NCBI GenBank assembly: GCA_030653545.1
Contig: JAURZE010000023.1
Span: forward strand, 1-64,000
DNA from: Nitrospira sp.
Lineage (GTDB): Bacteria > Nitrospirota > Nitrospiria > Nitrospirales > Nitrospiraceae
Direction: 5' to 3'
Length of the DNA stretch: 64,000 nucleotides
Each line of letters starts with the position of its first letter. Positions within the stretch are counted from its first letter, which is position 1. Below the pieces are notes generated by a model that was not told the DNA's origin, did not search any database, and saw nothing but the letters and a program-made list of their open reading frames with translations. The position numbers and the translations under genes were made by a program. This document shows positions 34,901 through 42,481 of this stretch, in pieces.

Positions 34901-36074
34901 CCTCAATGTCAATCTCGATCAGTTCCTGAGCGATCTCATCGCCGGCCACTATGCCACGCTGGCGACGACGGTGACCGATCTGTCTGCGCTGACTGTCCCC
35001 ATGGTTATCCTGAACTCTCCGTCAGCGGATCCCTCGATGCGGCATCCCTTTCCCAGCCCGGACGAATCACTTCGAGCCTTGCCGACGATGCCGACCACCG
35101 TCTCGATCCCCAGCGCGTTGTCGGTTACCGGGCGCACCTTCGACGCCCGCTTACTCGCGTCATTCAACACACTCTTCACGGAGATTGCTCGCGTGTGCTT
35201 CCCCGGAGAGGCACGGCCGGCCATCCACACACCGACCAGCCACGACATTTCCAAACAGTATCTCCTCGAGCGGGAGCGCATTCGGATCCGCCACCACGTC
35301 TCGCAGTCGTCTCGAGACGCCTTGTGGATCGCGCATCTCGCCCAGCTTCCGCAGCTCGGCACCCTGCATCACCATGTGCGACTGCTGCAAGAGCTGTATC
35401 AACAGGCTCTTCCGCTTGAACCCGGCATGCGCATCCTGGATATCGGATGCGGCGCGGGCGAGTTCGCGCACACGCTCCTCCTCAATCGCATGTATCACCT
35501 GCTCCACGCGTCACATGCGCCGCAACGCCCCCTACACTATGTCGGCATCGACCACTCCCAGGAAACGGTCGCGTCCGCAGAACAAGCCTTTACGGGGCTG
35601 TATCAGGAGTTACAATCCACGTTCTCCAAGATCGCCGGTCCGACGACTGCCGTGACGACTGAGTGGGGAATCCATCTCCCGTCCTCACGCGAAGCGGTCG
35701 ATCGAGTCGTCAGTCATCTCTCGCTCTCCTTCGCCTCCTCTCCCCTCACCTTCCTGCGACAGGCCGTTCAGACGCTCACGGAAGATGGACGCCTCATCGT
35801 GACGTGCGTACGTCCGCACACAGATCTTGCCGGGCTCTATCGCGAGCAACTCCATCACGCCGGGCAGGATGAGCTCTCCCCTGCGGCTCAAATTTTCCTC
35901 CACTATCTCGGACGGCTACACGAAGCGATTCGCCATGGGCTGCTGCACGCCTTTGACCGAGAACAACTGTCGGATCTCTTGATTCATGCCGGTGCAACCC
36001 CTCTTCGAATCGTGCCTATTCTGGATGGGCAGCTCCTGATCGCCACCGCCCGGAAGGGGAAATCCGCTGGCTGA
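31920..36074 (+). CDS. Multidomain signalling protein: receiver, PAS, degenerate kinase, two PilZ, LuxD-like hydrolase, methyltransferase
   Basis: The 1384-residue protein is a fusion I do not recognise as a described architecture. In order: a receiver (residues 1-125; N13-E14, phosphoacceptor D59); a PAS domain (about 140-250); a HisKA-like segment with the H-box SLSHDLHRPL (His293); a poorly conserved ATPase region (N-box Asn replaced, no DxGxG); a Pro/Ala linker (500-535); PilZ 1 (R543xxxR547, but TLSLTG instead of D/NxSxxG); PilZ 2 with both cyclic-di-GMP motifs intact (R684xxxR688 and NLSRGG at 715-720); an alpha/beta hydrolase-like domain (about 855-1060) like LuxD acyl-transferases, where the nucleophile position in AEDVAAR is Asp937 and the catalytic His region has none; and a class I SAM methyltransferase (ILDIGCGAGEF at 1172, YVGIDHS). 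Its neighbours are a kinase, an NtrC-type regulator and an HD-GYP protein. I infer a cyclic-di-GMP receptor with a methyltransferase output. Domain calls are by motif and the function is not known. Confidence 0.8.
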   Translation: MPQSEPVTILVVNEQADEIKLVTLSLRGFFPDCRVESVYSAEEALRWVDRAEWDLILIDERLGLQSRPSLVATLRERLPTTAIVLQTDRSDSTAAVTALQAGANFLLFKKSPAFLTELVLYAKGAIEQRHLRATFAHTHDRHTRLLETLTDVFYEVDTEGRFVFISPGVTALLGYQPEELTGAPFSKLIPPDQQARAHHRINDRRTGPRAARRVLIELLKKPQATGSGQARVQAEVSAKGLYDARRHYTGSLGLIRDMTGPLAQTETIQRLETRLLESDRHRAIAQRLTSLSHDLHRPLSAVLTQSQRLLDTIREAQFDTRLETLTARAREASAYGDALARAVVDAGLAEDTLGQVIAEALAPVAHLNIVQHRDATGLSNVGSSRNVWVRIIQIVVIQAIRQMAARQAMHRLDIFAQTVTATGTPIDPAPGLFPAPAPREVEILIQESDSAATLTTGSLPASPDLNQAYEDIGQLQGRMEWLAPARQPLSIRLWLPIPDVPQTPEAAAEAAPSPPEPPTAAPVDTHVETPLPPPSDGPLPDRRMAIRAAVQLPARVTVGPAVREGTVHTLSLTGATVTLVGPLPNLSGQSAYLVFKTVVGILELQATVHERGMQTGPPGETGERPVLAFEFTPPGETERKVLGSFIEAAQERSLAISLEALLSQPDDVALPDQPGQDHRATDHREGIRVRVALPVRIDGAHEQNPAARQLGLAVNLSRGGACLQAKTLPGQVGETIVLHFPHGNGQSHSQPHEPAAPDAVLPAQIVWTAPDSTAPSELRPTHTEPGQRFGVRFIELPAFAEREVNRVVAQHIGSSIDLDGIAGRAAIVSARRECRNVRGQVIAITDDHARHQISPNTPIVILSPGFGCTQTDYIALSEFLAINRLRVLRYDYSNHIGQSDGDVLQTTLRSMQADLQTVLEFAHTTWPTAPLAILAEDVAARVALKVIAQRPVAQLLLLANPVLDIQAALSAEHHHDLLADYQHGLRRGSGNVWGLNVNLDQFLSDLIAGHYATLATTVTDLSALTVPMVILNSPSADPSMRHPFPSPDESLRALPTMPTTVSIPSALSVTGRTFDARLLASFNTLFTEIARVCFPGEARPAIHTPTSHDISKQYLLERERIRIRHHVSQSSRDALWIAHLAQLPQLGTLHHHVRLLQELYQQALPLEPGMRILDIGCGAGEFAHTLLLNRMYHLLHASHAPQRPLHYVGIDHSQETVASAEQAFTGLYQELQSTFSKIAGPTTAVTTEWGIHLPSSREAVDRVVSHLSLSFASSPLTFLRQAVQTLTEDGRLIVTCVRPHTDLAGLYREQLHHAGQDELSPAAQIFLHYLGRLHEAIRHGLLHAFDREQLSDLLIHAGATPLRIVPILDGQLLIATARKGKSAG

Positions 36075-36184
36075 AACCACGGTCGGTGTGTATACTCGCC
36101 CCTGTTACCTAACATCCTCTCTTCCCTGTTCCCCCGGCCTCACACCTGGGAAAAGAGGAAGCACGACCACCCCTCTGGATAGAT

Positions 36185-37456
36185 ATGACTGACCACCCCC
36201 TTCCCCAGGCCACCGCTTCATTCACCGCGCTCACTCCCCTCCAGCGGCTCACCAGATTTGCCCAGGATATGGGAACGCTTTCGGACCGCGCCGTGATCGC
36301 CAACCGCATTCTCGTCGAACTCTGTGACGCCACCACCTCCCGCCAAGGCGCGCTGTACTTGCTCGATCGTGAGCACGATCGATATGACCTGGTAATGACC
36401 GTCGCCGGCCAGAGCACAGCGGCCCCACTCCCCTCATTTGCTTCGACTCACCCACTCATTCACGCACTCGCCCACAAGCATCATCTCCTCTCAGTCGCAG
36501 ACATAGCGGACATCCCTCCGATCACGCCTGAATTAGCCGACACATTAGGGGCAGCTCAATCGACCTTGGCCGTGCCGCTTCTGAACAAAGCTCGATTGAT
36601 CGCCTTTGCGCTGCTCGGATTCCCTGCGGACCGGCCGCTCGATCATGCGGATGGACGGGACCTCCTCACCGCCCTGGCGCAGAGCGGAGCCAACGCCCTC
36701 GACTCCATCCTCGCTCACGACGATCTCCACCAGTCTCAAACGCTCATGCGCCGAACCGACCGACTTCGCTCACTGGAAATCATCGCCGGCGGGTTTGCCC
36801 ACGAAATCCGGAATCCCCTGACGTCGATCAAAACCTTTATCCAGTTGGCTCCGGAACGAAAGGACGACACGGAATTCATCCACGACTTCAGTCGCATCGT
36901 GCTGGACGACGTGCACCGGATCGAACGGCTGATTCAGGAAATTCTGGACTACGCCCGCTATATGGAACCCAAGTTGACGGATGAGGATCTCAACGAGATC
37001 GTCACCTCCTGCCTCTATTTCATCGAAGTGAAGGCGGACAGCAAACGGATCAAGATTGAAAAACAGTTGGCGTCTGAGCTTCCTCGTGTCATGTTAGATC
37101 GTCAACAAATAAAGCAGGTCCTTTTGAATCTGCTGCTCAACGCCATCGACGCGATGGGAGACGGTGGAGGGCAGTTGATGGTTCGCACCCACCGGATCCT
37201 AAAGCCGGGGGCAACGGTGTGGACACAGATTGAGATCGAAGATAGCGGCCCGGGCATTTCCAAGGCCAACCTGGACCACATCTTCGATCCGTTCTTCACG
37301 ACGAAGCACACCAGCGGCGAGCATGCGGGAACGGGCTTGGGATTGACGATTGTGCATCAGATTATCCAAGAGCATCGCGGTGAAATTCAGGTCGAGAGTA
37401 CCGAGGGAGTGGGAACCACGTTTTCCGTGAATCTTCCGGCCCTCCCGATAGACTAG
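36185..37456 (+). CDS. GAF-domain sensor histidine kinase (NtrB/AtoS-like)
   Basis: The 423-residue kinase has no membrane segment. A GAF domain spans about residues 40-185. The dimerisation domain has H-box GGFAHEIRNPLTSIK with His206, followed by the N-box LLLNAIDAM, G1 box DSGPGI, F-box DPFFTTK and G2 box GTGLGL, all intact, so it should autophosphorylate. It is a cytoplasmic sensor of an unknown ligand. The next gene begins eight bases later and encodes an NtrC-type regulator, its likely partner. It follows the 1384-residue gene by 110 bases, on the same strand. Confidence 0.92.
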   Translation: MTDHPLPQATASFTALTPLQRLTRFAQDMGTLSDRAVIANRILVELCDATTSRQGALYLLDREHDRYDLVMTVAGQSTAAPLPSFASTHPLIHALAHKHHLLSVADIADIPPITPELADTLGAAQSTLAVPLLNKARLIAFALLGFPADRPLDHADGRDLLTALAQSGANALDSILAHDDLHQSQTLMRRTDRLRSLEIIAGGFAHEIRNPLTSIKTFIQLAPERKDDTEFIHDFSRIVLDDVHRIERLIQEILDYARYMEPKLTDEDLNEIVTSCLYFIEVKADSKRIKIEKQLASELPRVMLDRQQIKQVLLNLLLNAIDAMGDGGGQLMVRTHRILKPGATVWTQIEIEDSGPGISKANLDHIFDPFFTTKHTSGEHAGTGLGLTIVHQIIQEHRGEIQVESTEGVGTTFSVNLPALPID

Positions 37457-37463
37457 GAGTACT

Positions 37464-38894
37464 GTGGAAAGTTCAGCCATGAAAAAGCGCGTTCTCTTGA
37501 TCGACGACGAAGCCCGTGTCCGGACTTCACTGAAAATGGTGCTCGAGCCGAACTACGAGATCCTCCAGGCCGCGGATGCTCAGGAGGGCCTCGAGACGTT
37601 CAGAAAAGAAGGACCTGATCTGGTCCTGCTCGATGTCATTCTCCCGGGAACCGACGGACTGGCCGTGCTGGAAACCCTGCGCTCTGAAAGCCGTATGACT
37701 CCCGTGATCATGCTCACGGGCACGAAGTCGGTCAAGACCGCCGTCGACGCGATGAAACTGGGCGCCGCCGACTATTTGTCCAAACCCTTTGACGTCGAAG
37801 AATTGCGCATCGTCGTGGATCGCGCGCTCAGCTCTCAAGCCCTCGAACGGGAAGTCAAACAACTCCGGGCGCAAGTCGTCCAGCGCTATGCCTTCCACAA
37901 CCTCATCGGCAAGAGCCAAGGCATGCAGGAGATTTACGCGAAGATCGAACAAGTAGCGGACAGCCGAACCACCGTGCTGATTACCGGCGAAAGCGGAACG
38001 GGAAAAGAGCTTGTCGCAAAAGCCCTGCACTACAACAGCGGCCGGCGTGAGAAGCCCTTCATTGCCCTGAACTGCGCGGCGCTCCCGGAAACACTGATTG
38101 AGAGCGAACTCTTCGGCCACGAGAAAGGTTCCTTTACCGATGCCACGGCCAGACGTGTCGGCCAGTTCGAACTCGCCAATACCGGCACCCTGTTCCTGGA
38201 CGAAATCGGCGATCTCAGCGCCATGACACAAGCCAAGCTCCTGAGAGTGCTCCAGGAACGGGAGTTTACGAGAATCGGCGGCGTCCAATCGATCAAGGTC
38301 GATGTCCGTATCGTCGCCGCCACCAACAGAAATCTCGAAGACATGGTGCGCAAGGGGCAATTTCGTGAAGATCTCTACTACCGCATCAACGTGATCTCGC
38401 TGTTTCTGCCTCCCCTCCGTGAACGCGGTGAAGATATTCCCCTGCTCGCCAAGCACTTCCTTGCCAAGCGAGTCGAGGAAGAGAAGCGCCCGCACATCGA
38501 ATTCGGGAAAGAAGCGCTGGAGGTCCTGACCCGCTACCCCTGGCCGGGAAACGTCCGGGAAATGGAAAATATCATCGAGCAAGCTTTTATCTGGTCGCAG
38601 AATTGCCCGCAGATTACCCAGGAGCATCTGCCGACCATTATGAAAAGCGACTCGCGATCATCCTCACTCCGCGACGACACGCTCGCCGGCCGAATGTCCC
38701 TAGAAAAAGCGGTCATGGAATTTGAGCGGGAGATCATTCTCGATGCATTGAAACGAACCAACTATGTCCAGACCCACGCCGCCAATCTCTTAGGAATCAG
38801 CCGGCGCATGCTGAAATACCGGATGGATACCTTGGGAATCGGCCGACCGGACAATGGGAACAGTCAAGAACCAGAGCCGCCTGTGCAGGAATAA
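37464..38894 (+). CDS. NtrC-family sigma-54-dependent response regulator
   Basis: The 476-residue protein has a receiver (phosphoacceptor D57), an AAA+ domain and a Fis-type DNA-binding domain. Walker A is GESGTGKE (from residue 175). The sigma-54 contact loop reads GSFTDA (222-227) instead of GAFTGA; TDA variants are known among activators. Walker B, LFLDEIGDL, and the arginine-finger region are present. The C-terminal HTH is AANLLGISRRMLKYRMDTLG. The GTG at 37464, with AGGAG before it, is used. It is paired with the kinase upstream and is the obvious candidate to act at the sigma-54 promoter in front of the following gene. Confidence 0.93.
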   Translation: MESSAMKKRVLLIDDEARVRTSLKMVLEPNYEILQAADAQEGLETFRKEGPDLVLLDVILPGTDGLAVLETLRSESRMTPVIMLTGTKSVKTAVDAMKLGAADYLSKPFDVEELRIVVDRALSSQALEREVKQLRAQVVQRYAFHNLIGKSQGMQEIYAKIEQVADSRTTVLITGESGTGKELVAKALHYNSGRREKPFIALNCAALPETLIESELFGHEKGSFTDATARRVGQFELANTGTLFLDEIGDLSAMTQAKLLRVLQEREFTRIGGVQSIKVDVRIVAATNRNLEDMVRKGQFREDLYYRINVISLFLPPLRERGEDIPLLAKHFLAKRVEEEKRPHIEFGKEALEVLTRYPWPGNVREMENIIEQAFIWSQNCPQITQEHLPTIMKSDSRSSSLRDDTLAGRMSLEKAVMEFEREIILDALKRTNYVQTHAANLLGISRRMLKYRMDTLGIGRPDNGNSQEPEPPVQE

Positions 38895-38956
38895 CACACA
38901 TCCCTGTATCGACCGCGTCATTTTCAACACAACCGTCGCGATCTTCTATACCCCCT

Positions 38957-39078
38957 ACTACGTAGTCAAACGATCAAGTGATCTACATATAGACTTTCTA
39001 CGTAGCAGGCCCCCTGCGGATTGATCATCCCGAGTAAGTGCCTGAAAAGGAACAAGTATTGCTTGACAGGTTACGTAG
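38957..39078 (+). promoter_or_regulatory. Three TACGTA palindromes, candidate activator sites
   Basis: ACTACGTAGT (38957-38966), CTACGTAG (38998-39005) and TTACGTAG (39071-39078) share the TACGTA core. The centre-to-centre distances are 40 and 73 bases, close to four and seven helical turns. The first two lie 70 to 115 bases before the likely start of transcription, where NtrC-type enhancers act; the third overlaps that start. Which protein binds is inference. Confidence 0.45.
39048..39063 (+). promoter_or_regulatory. Candidate sigma-54 promoter for the HD-GYP gene
   Basis: AGGAACAAGTATTGCT has the invariant GG and GC exactly ten bases apart (39049-39050 and 39061-39062), plus TTGC as in the consensus TGGCAC-N5-TTGC. 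Transcription would start near 39074, about 15 bases before the start codon at 39089. An NtrC-type activator gene lies immediately upstream. Confidence 0.5.
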
Positions 39079-39088
39079 TTGGGGGTAC

Positions 39089-40231
39089 ATGAGCACTATG
39101 AGCACAACAACTTCTCAAGACGGATCCCAAACAAAGCCGACGGTTCTTGTCGTCGATGACGAGGCCGGACCGCGTGATGCACTCAAAGTCATCTTGCGGC
39201 CCTTCTTCAACATCCGCTCGGCGGACAACGCGCAAGCGGCGCTCGACGTCTTGAGTCATGAATCCATCGATCTCATTACGCTGGATCAAAAACTCCCCGA
39301 TCGTCAGGGCATCGACCTCCTGCAGGATATTAAGCACGATTACGCCGATATCGAAGTCATCATCATTACCGGCTATGGAAGCCTGAAGTCCGCCATGGAA
39401 GGCATTCGTCATGGCGCGGCCGGCTACCTACTCAAGCCATTCAATGTCACCGAACTGATTTCTCTTATCAGCCAGACGCTTGAGAAGAAACAGCGCCTGG
39501 ACCTCATCCGGAACGTCTTAAAGAGCTCGACCGACCTCTGGGGAGAAGAGCAGGCCGCACGACGCGCGTGGGAGTCACTCAAGACCAGGTACTTCGCCAT
39601 CGGAATGCCTGAGCAGGACCCTTCCGGTGCGCCACCAGATCTGCTTCCTCTGCTCTCCGATCTCCTGGAAGCCAAAGATCGTCAATTGCTGAACCATTGC
39701 AGCCGTGTCAGCTTCTACGCCACATTACTTGCCAATCGCCTTAGCCTGACCCTTGCAGAGCAAAAGTCATTGGCTATCGGGGCCTTCCTGCACGACATCG
39801 GCAAGGTCAGCCTCCTGAATTATCATTTTTCAGATGAGCCGATTCTCCCCTCAGGAGAAAGCACCTTTTCCAAAGAACATGGCGAGACGGGCGCACGGAT
39901 GATTCTTCCCCTGGGGTACCCGGCTGAGGTCGGTCAGGTGATTTCCTATCATCATGAACGGTGGGACGGATCAGGCTATCCGCATGGACTTCAAGGAGAA
40001 GGGATTCCCTTACTGGCCAGAATCGTCAGCATTGCCCAGATGTTCGATCATCTGACAGCGGAAGTCCCCGGACGATCACCACTCCCGGTGGATCAGGCCA
40101 TCCAGCAAATCGCCCTTCAGGCCAATACCTACTTCGATCCCATGCTGGCGGATCAATTTGCTCGAGTCGCGACGGAATGTAAGGCATCGCTCCCGGCGAT
40201 GGCGATCGCGACTACGCCGAGCGGCGTCTAA
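39089..40231 (+). CDS. Response regulator with HD-GYP cyclic-di-GMP phosphodiesterase domain
   Basis: The roughly 380-residue protein has a receiver (DDE acidic cluster, phosphoacceptor D66) and an HD-GYP domain with all hallmark motifs: HDIGKV (H235-D236), HHERWDGSGYPHG with G296-Y297-P298. This family hydrolyses cyclic-di-GMP. The ATG at 39089 is chosen; a GTG at 39038 would place the candidate sigma-54 promoter inside the gene. It is the fourth signalling gene in a row and could lower cyclic-di-GMP when the upstream kinase/regulator pair is active, relieving the PilZ protein of ligand. It converges on recN. Confidence 0.9.
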   Translation: MSTMSTTTSQDGSQTKPTVLVVDDEAGPRDALKVILRPFFNIRSADNAQAALDVLSHESIDLITLDQKLPDRQGIDLLQDIKHDYADIEVIIITGYGSLKSAMEGIRHGAAGYLLKPFNVTELISLISQTLEKKQRLDLIRNVLKSSTDLWGEEQAARRAWESLKTRYFAIGMPEQDPSGAPPDLLPLLSDLLEAKDRQLLNHCSRVSFYATLLANRLSLTLAEQKSLAIGAFLHDIGKVSLLNYHFSDEPILPSGESTFSKEHGETGARMILPLGYPAEVGQVISYHHERWDGSGYPHGLQGEGIPLLARIVSIAQMFDHLTAEVPGRSPLPVDQAIQQIALQANTYFDPMLADQFARVATECKASLPAMAIATTPSGV

Positions 40232-40261
40232 GGCCTACGGAAGGCATCTCGCCAAGATTCG

Positions 40262-41941
40262 TCATTCTCCGGCATCGGCAATGAGCTCTGCCGCCGTCTC
40301 ACGCACTTTCTTCGTCACCGTCAACCCGCCTAACATTCTGGCAATTTCGTTCTCACGCCCTTGCCCTATCAGCGGATGCACGGTCGTCACAGTTCGATTG
40401 CCGTCCTGCGACTTCTCAACACAGAGGTGATGCTGTCCCTGCGCAGCAACTTGGGGGAGATGGGTAATACAGAACACCTGGTGAAAGCGGCCTAACCCAC
40501 GGAGGCGCTTGCCGATCGCGGCGGCCACCGCCCCGCCTACTCCGGTGTCGATCTCATCAAAAATCAGCACAGGGACGTGATCTCGGTCTGCCAACACCGT
40601 CTTTAGAGCGAGCATGACCCTGGACAACTCCCCGCCTGAGGCGACCTTTGAGAGGGGCTTCGCCGGCTCTCCTGCATTCGTCGACAGGCGAAACTCTACC
40701 TGATCAATCCCGTCAGGACCAAACTCCAGCTCGCTGGCATCCGCAGTCACGTGGATCTCAAAGACTGTCTGCCCCATCTTCAGGGCCTCAAGCTCCTGAC
40801 GCACCACTTTGGCCATGCGCTTGGCCGCCTCCCCGCGCTTCAGGAATAATTGCCGTGCCCGAAGCGCCAGATCGGCCTGTTGTTCATTAATGCGTTGACG
40901 CAGTTTACCCAGTTGCTCATCAGAATCTTGCAACTGTTCTAACTCATCTTTGATCTTCCGATGAGCCCCCAAGACTTCCGCCAGCGACCCGCCGAACTTC
41001 TTTTTCAATTTTTGGATGACTGCCAGCCGGTCCTCAATTACGCCCAGTCTCTCAGGACTGGCTTCGACCCGCTCAGCGTAGTCGCGCAGCTGCCCTGCCA
41101 TTTCCTTCAGCACCACTTTCGCTTCACCCGTCAGCCTCGCCAGCTCCCCGACCGTGGAGTCAATCAGAAGCAATTGCCCAAGGGCACGCTCCGTCAATGC
41201 CAGCTGAGTCAGGATACCCTGCCCTTCTGCATTCACCCGCTCCATCGCTTCGGCGGCTAACGCACCGATCTGCTGCGACGAGCTCAGCCGGCGGCGCTCA
41301 TTTTGCAGTTCCTCATCCTCTCCCTCGCGTAGCGCCGCCTCGTCTAATTCGGCACATTGGAATCGGAGCAATTCCTCACGCTGCGCCCGGTGCTGAGATT
41401 CACGAATCAATCGATCGCGCTCCTCGCAGGCCGCCTTCCAGGCCACATACCCCTGTTGATATGCGGCACACCGTTCTTGAAGATTGCCGAAGGCATCCAC
41501 GACACTCCGCTGTGTCGCCGTGGCCAAGAGTGATTGCTGATCGTGCTGCCCGTGGAGGTCAACGAGCGTACCGCCCAGCTCCTCCAGCGCATGCAGCGAG
41601 CTCATGGTTCCGTTCAGGTAGACCCGATTACGTCCGGATCGGGCGATGACCCGCCGCACAATCAGCTCGGAATCTGTAGGACCCAGGATCCCTTGATCAC
41701 GAAGACGGGCTTGGAGGGGATGGCGATCAGGCAGGTGAAAGGCCGCCTCGAGAGACGCCTCTTCAGTCCCAAAACGAATCTGGTCGGCGGACGCTCGTCC
41801 GCCGACCAGCAGGGCAATGGCATCGATCAAAAGAGATTTTCCGGCCCCCGTTTCTCCGGTGAGAACGGTAAAGCCAGGCTCAAACCGTAGGCTGAGCTCT
41901 TCCAGAATGGCAAAATTGACAATGCGCAGCTCGGTGAGCAT
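40262..41941 (-). CDS. recN: DNA repair protein RecN
   Basis: The 559-residue SMC-like ATPase helps repair double-strand breaks. Walker A is GETGAGKS (about residues 30-37), a long coiled-coil middle (150-390) follows, then the ABC signature KVASGGELSRVMLAL and Walker B PVLIFDEIDTGVGG. Length is typical. It follows trxA by 21 bases on the same strand, probably transcribed with it. Confidence 0.96.
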   Translation of the reverse strand: MLTELRIVNFAILEELSLRFEPGFTVLTGETGAGKSLLIDAIALLVGGRASADQIRFGTEEASLEAAFHLPDRHPLQARLRDQGILGPTDSELIVRRVIARSGRNRVYLNGTMSSLHALEELGGTLVDLHGQHDQQSLLATATQRSVVDAFGNLQERCAAYQQGYVAWKAACEERDRLIRESQHRAQREELLRFQCAELDEAALREGEDEELQNERRRLSSSQQIGALAAEAMERVNAEGQGILTQLALTERALGQLLLIDSTVGELARLTGEAKVVLKEMAGQLRDYAERVEASPERLGVIEDRLAVIQKLKKKFGGSLAEVLGAHRKIKDELEQLQDSDEQLGKLRQRINEQQADLALRARQLFLKRGEAAKRMAKVVRQELEALKMGQTVFEIHVTADASELEFGPDGIDQVEFRLSTNAGEPAKPLSKVASGGELSRVMLALKTVLADRDHVPVLIFDEIDTGVGGAVAAAIGKRLRGLGRFHQVFCITHLPQVAAQGQHHLCVEKSQDGNRTVTTVHPLIGQGRENEIARMLGGLTVTKKVRETAAELIADAGE

Positions 41942-41962
41942 GGCTGCGTGCGTGCGAACGCC

Positions 41963-42310
41963 CTACGCGGTCCCCGCGTGCTGGGCCAACAATGCATCAA
42001 TCGTTTCTTTGAACTGGCGCTTCGGACGCGCCCCGACCAGCTTTTCGACAACCTGGCCGTTTTTGAAAAACAGAATGGTCGGGATGCTCATCACCTGATA
42101 CCGCCCGGCGACCTCGGGATTTTCATCGGTGTTCAGCTTCCTGACTTTCAACTTCCCGTCATATTCCTTCGCGAGCTCATCGACAATCGGTGCCACCATC
42201 TGACAAGGTCCGCACCAGACCGCCCAAAAATCGACCATGACAAGCTCACTGGCCTTCATCACATCTGCGTCCCAGGTGGAATCTTCAACTTTTAATGTAT
42301 CACCAGCCAC
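41963..42310 (-). CDS. trxA: Thioredoxin
   Basis: The 115-residue thioredoxin has the redox motif WCGPC in [16 protein letters not shown] and the cis-Pro segment [13 protein letters not shown]. It reduces disulfides in the cytoplasm and would recycle the BCP peroxiredoxin encoded at 25846. The start is a GTG preceded by a perfect AAGGAGG. A promoter lies about 50 bases upstream. Confidence 0.96.
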   Translation of the reverse strand: MAGDTLKVEDSTWDADVMKASELVMVDFWAVWCGPCQMVAPIVDELAKEYDGKLKVRKLNTDENPEVAGRYQVMSIPTILFFKNGQVVEKLVGARPKRQFKETIDALLAQHAGTA

Positions 42311-42360
42311 GTCCGGAACCTCCTTCAGCTAAGATACCGACGATAAGAAATAAGGAGTGC

Positions 42361-42390
42361 ATCGTACCCCACCCCCATTTAGGGTGTCAA
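42361..42390 (-). promoter_or_regulatory. Sigma-70-type promoter for trxA-recN
   Basis: On the minus strand TTGACA (42390-42385) is followed after 18 bases by TACGAT (42366-42361). The start of transcription would be near 42354, giving a leader of about 44 bases to the trxA GTG. Confidence 0.55.
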
Positions 42391-42481
42391 ATGAGGAGCG
42401 GGACAGGCGGGACGCGCGCGAGCAGTCTGTCCCCCTCGCTCACTACACACACACGGCTTGCTCGTCCCCAGTCTCCAAGCC

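Noticed and set aside
39038-39088. GTG start for the HD-GYP gene
   Set aside because: The added residues do not look like receiver sequence and would cover the candidate sigma-54 promoter.
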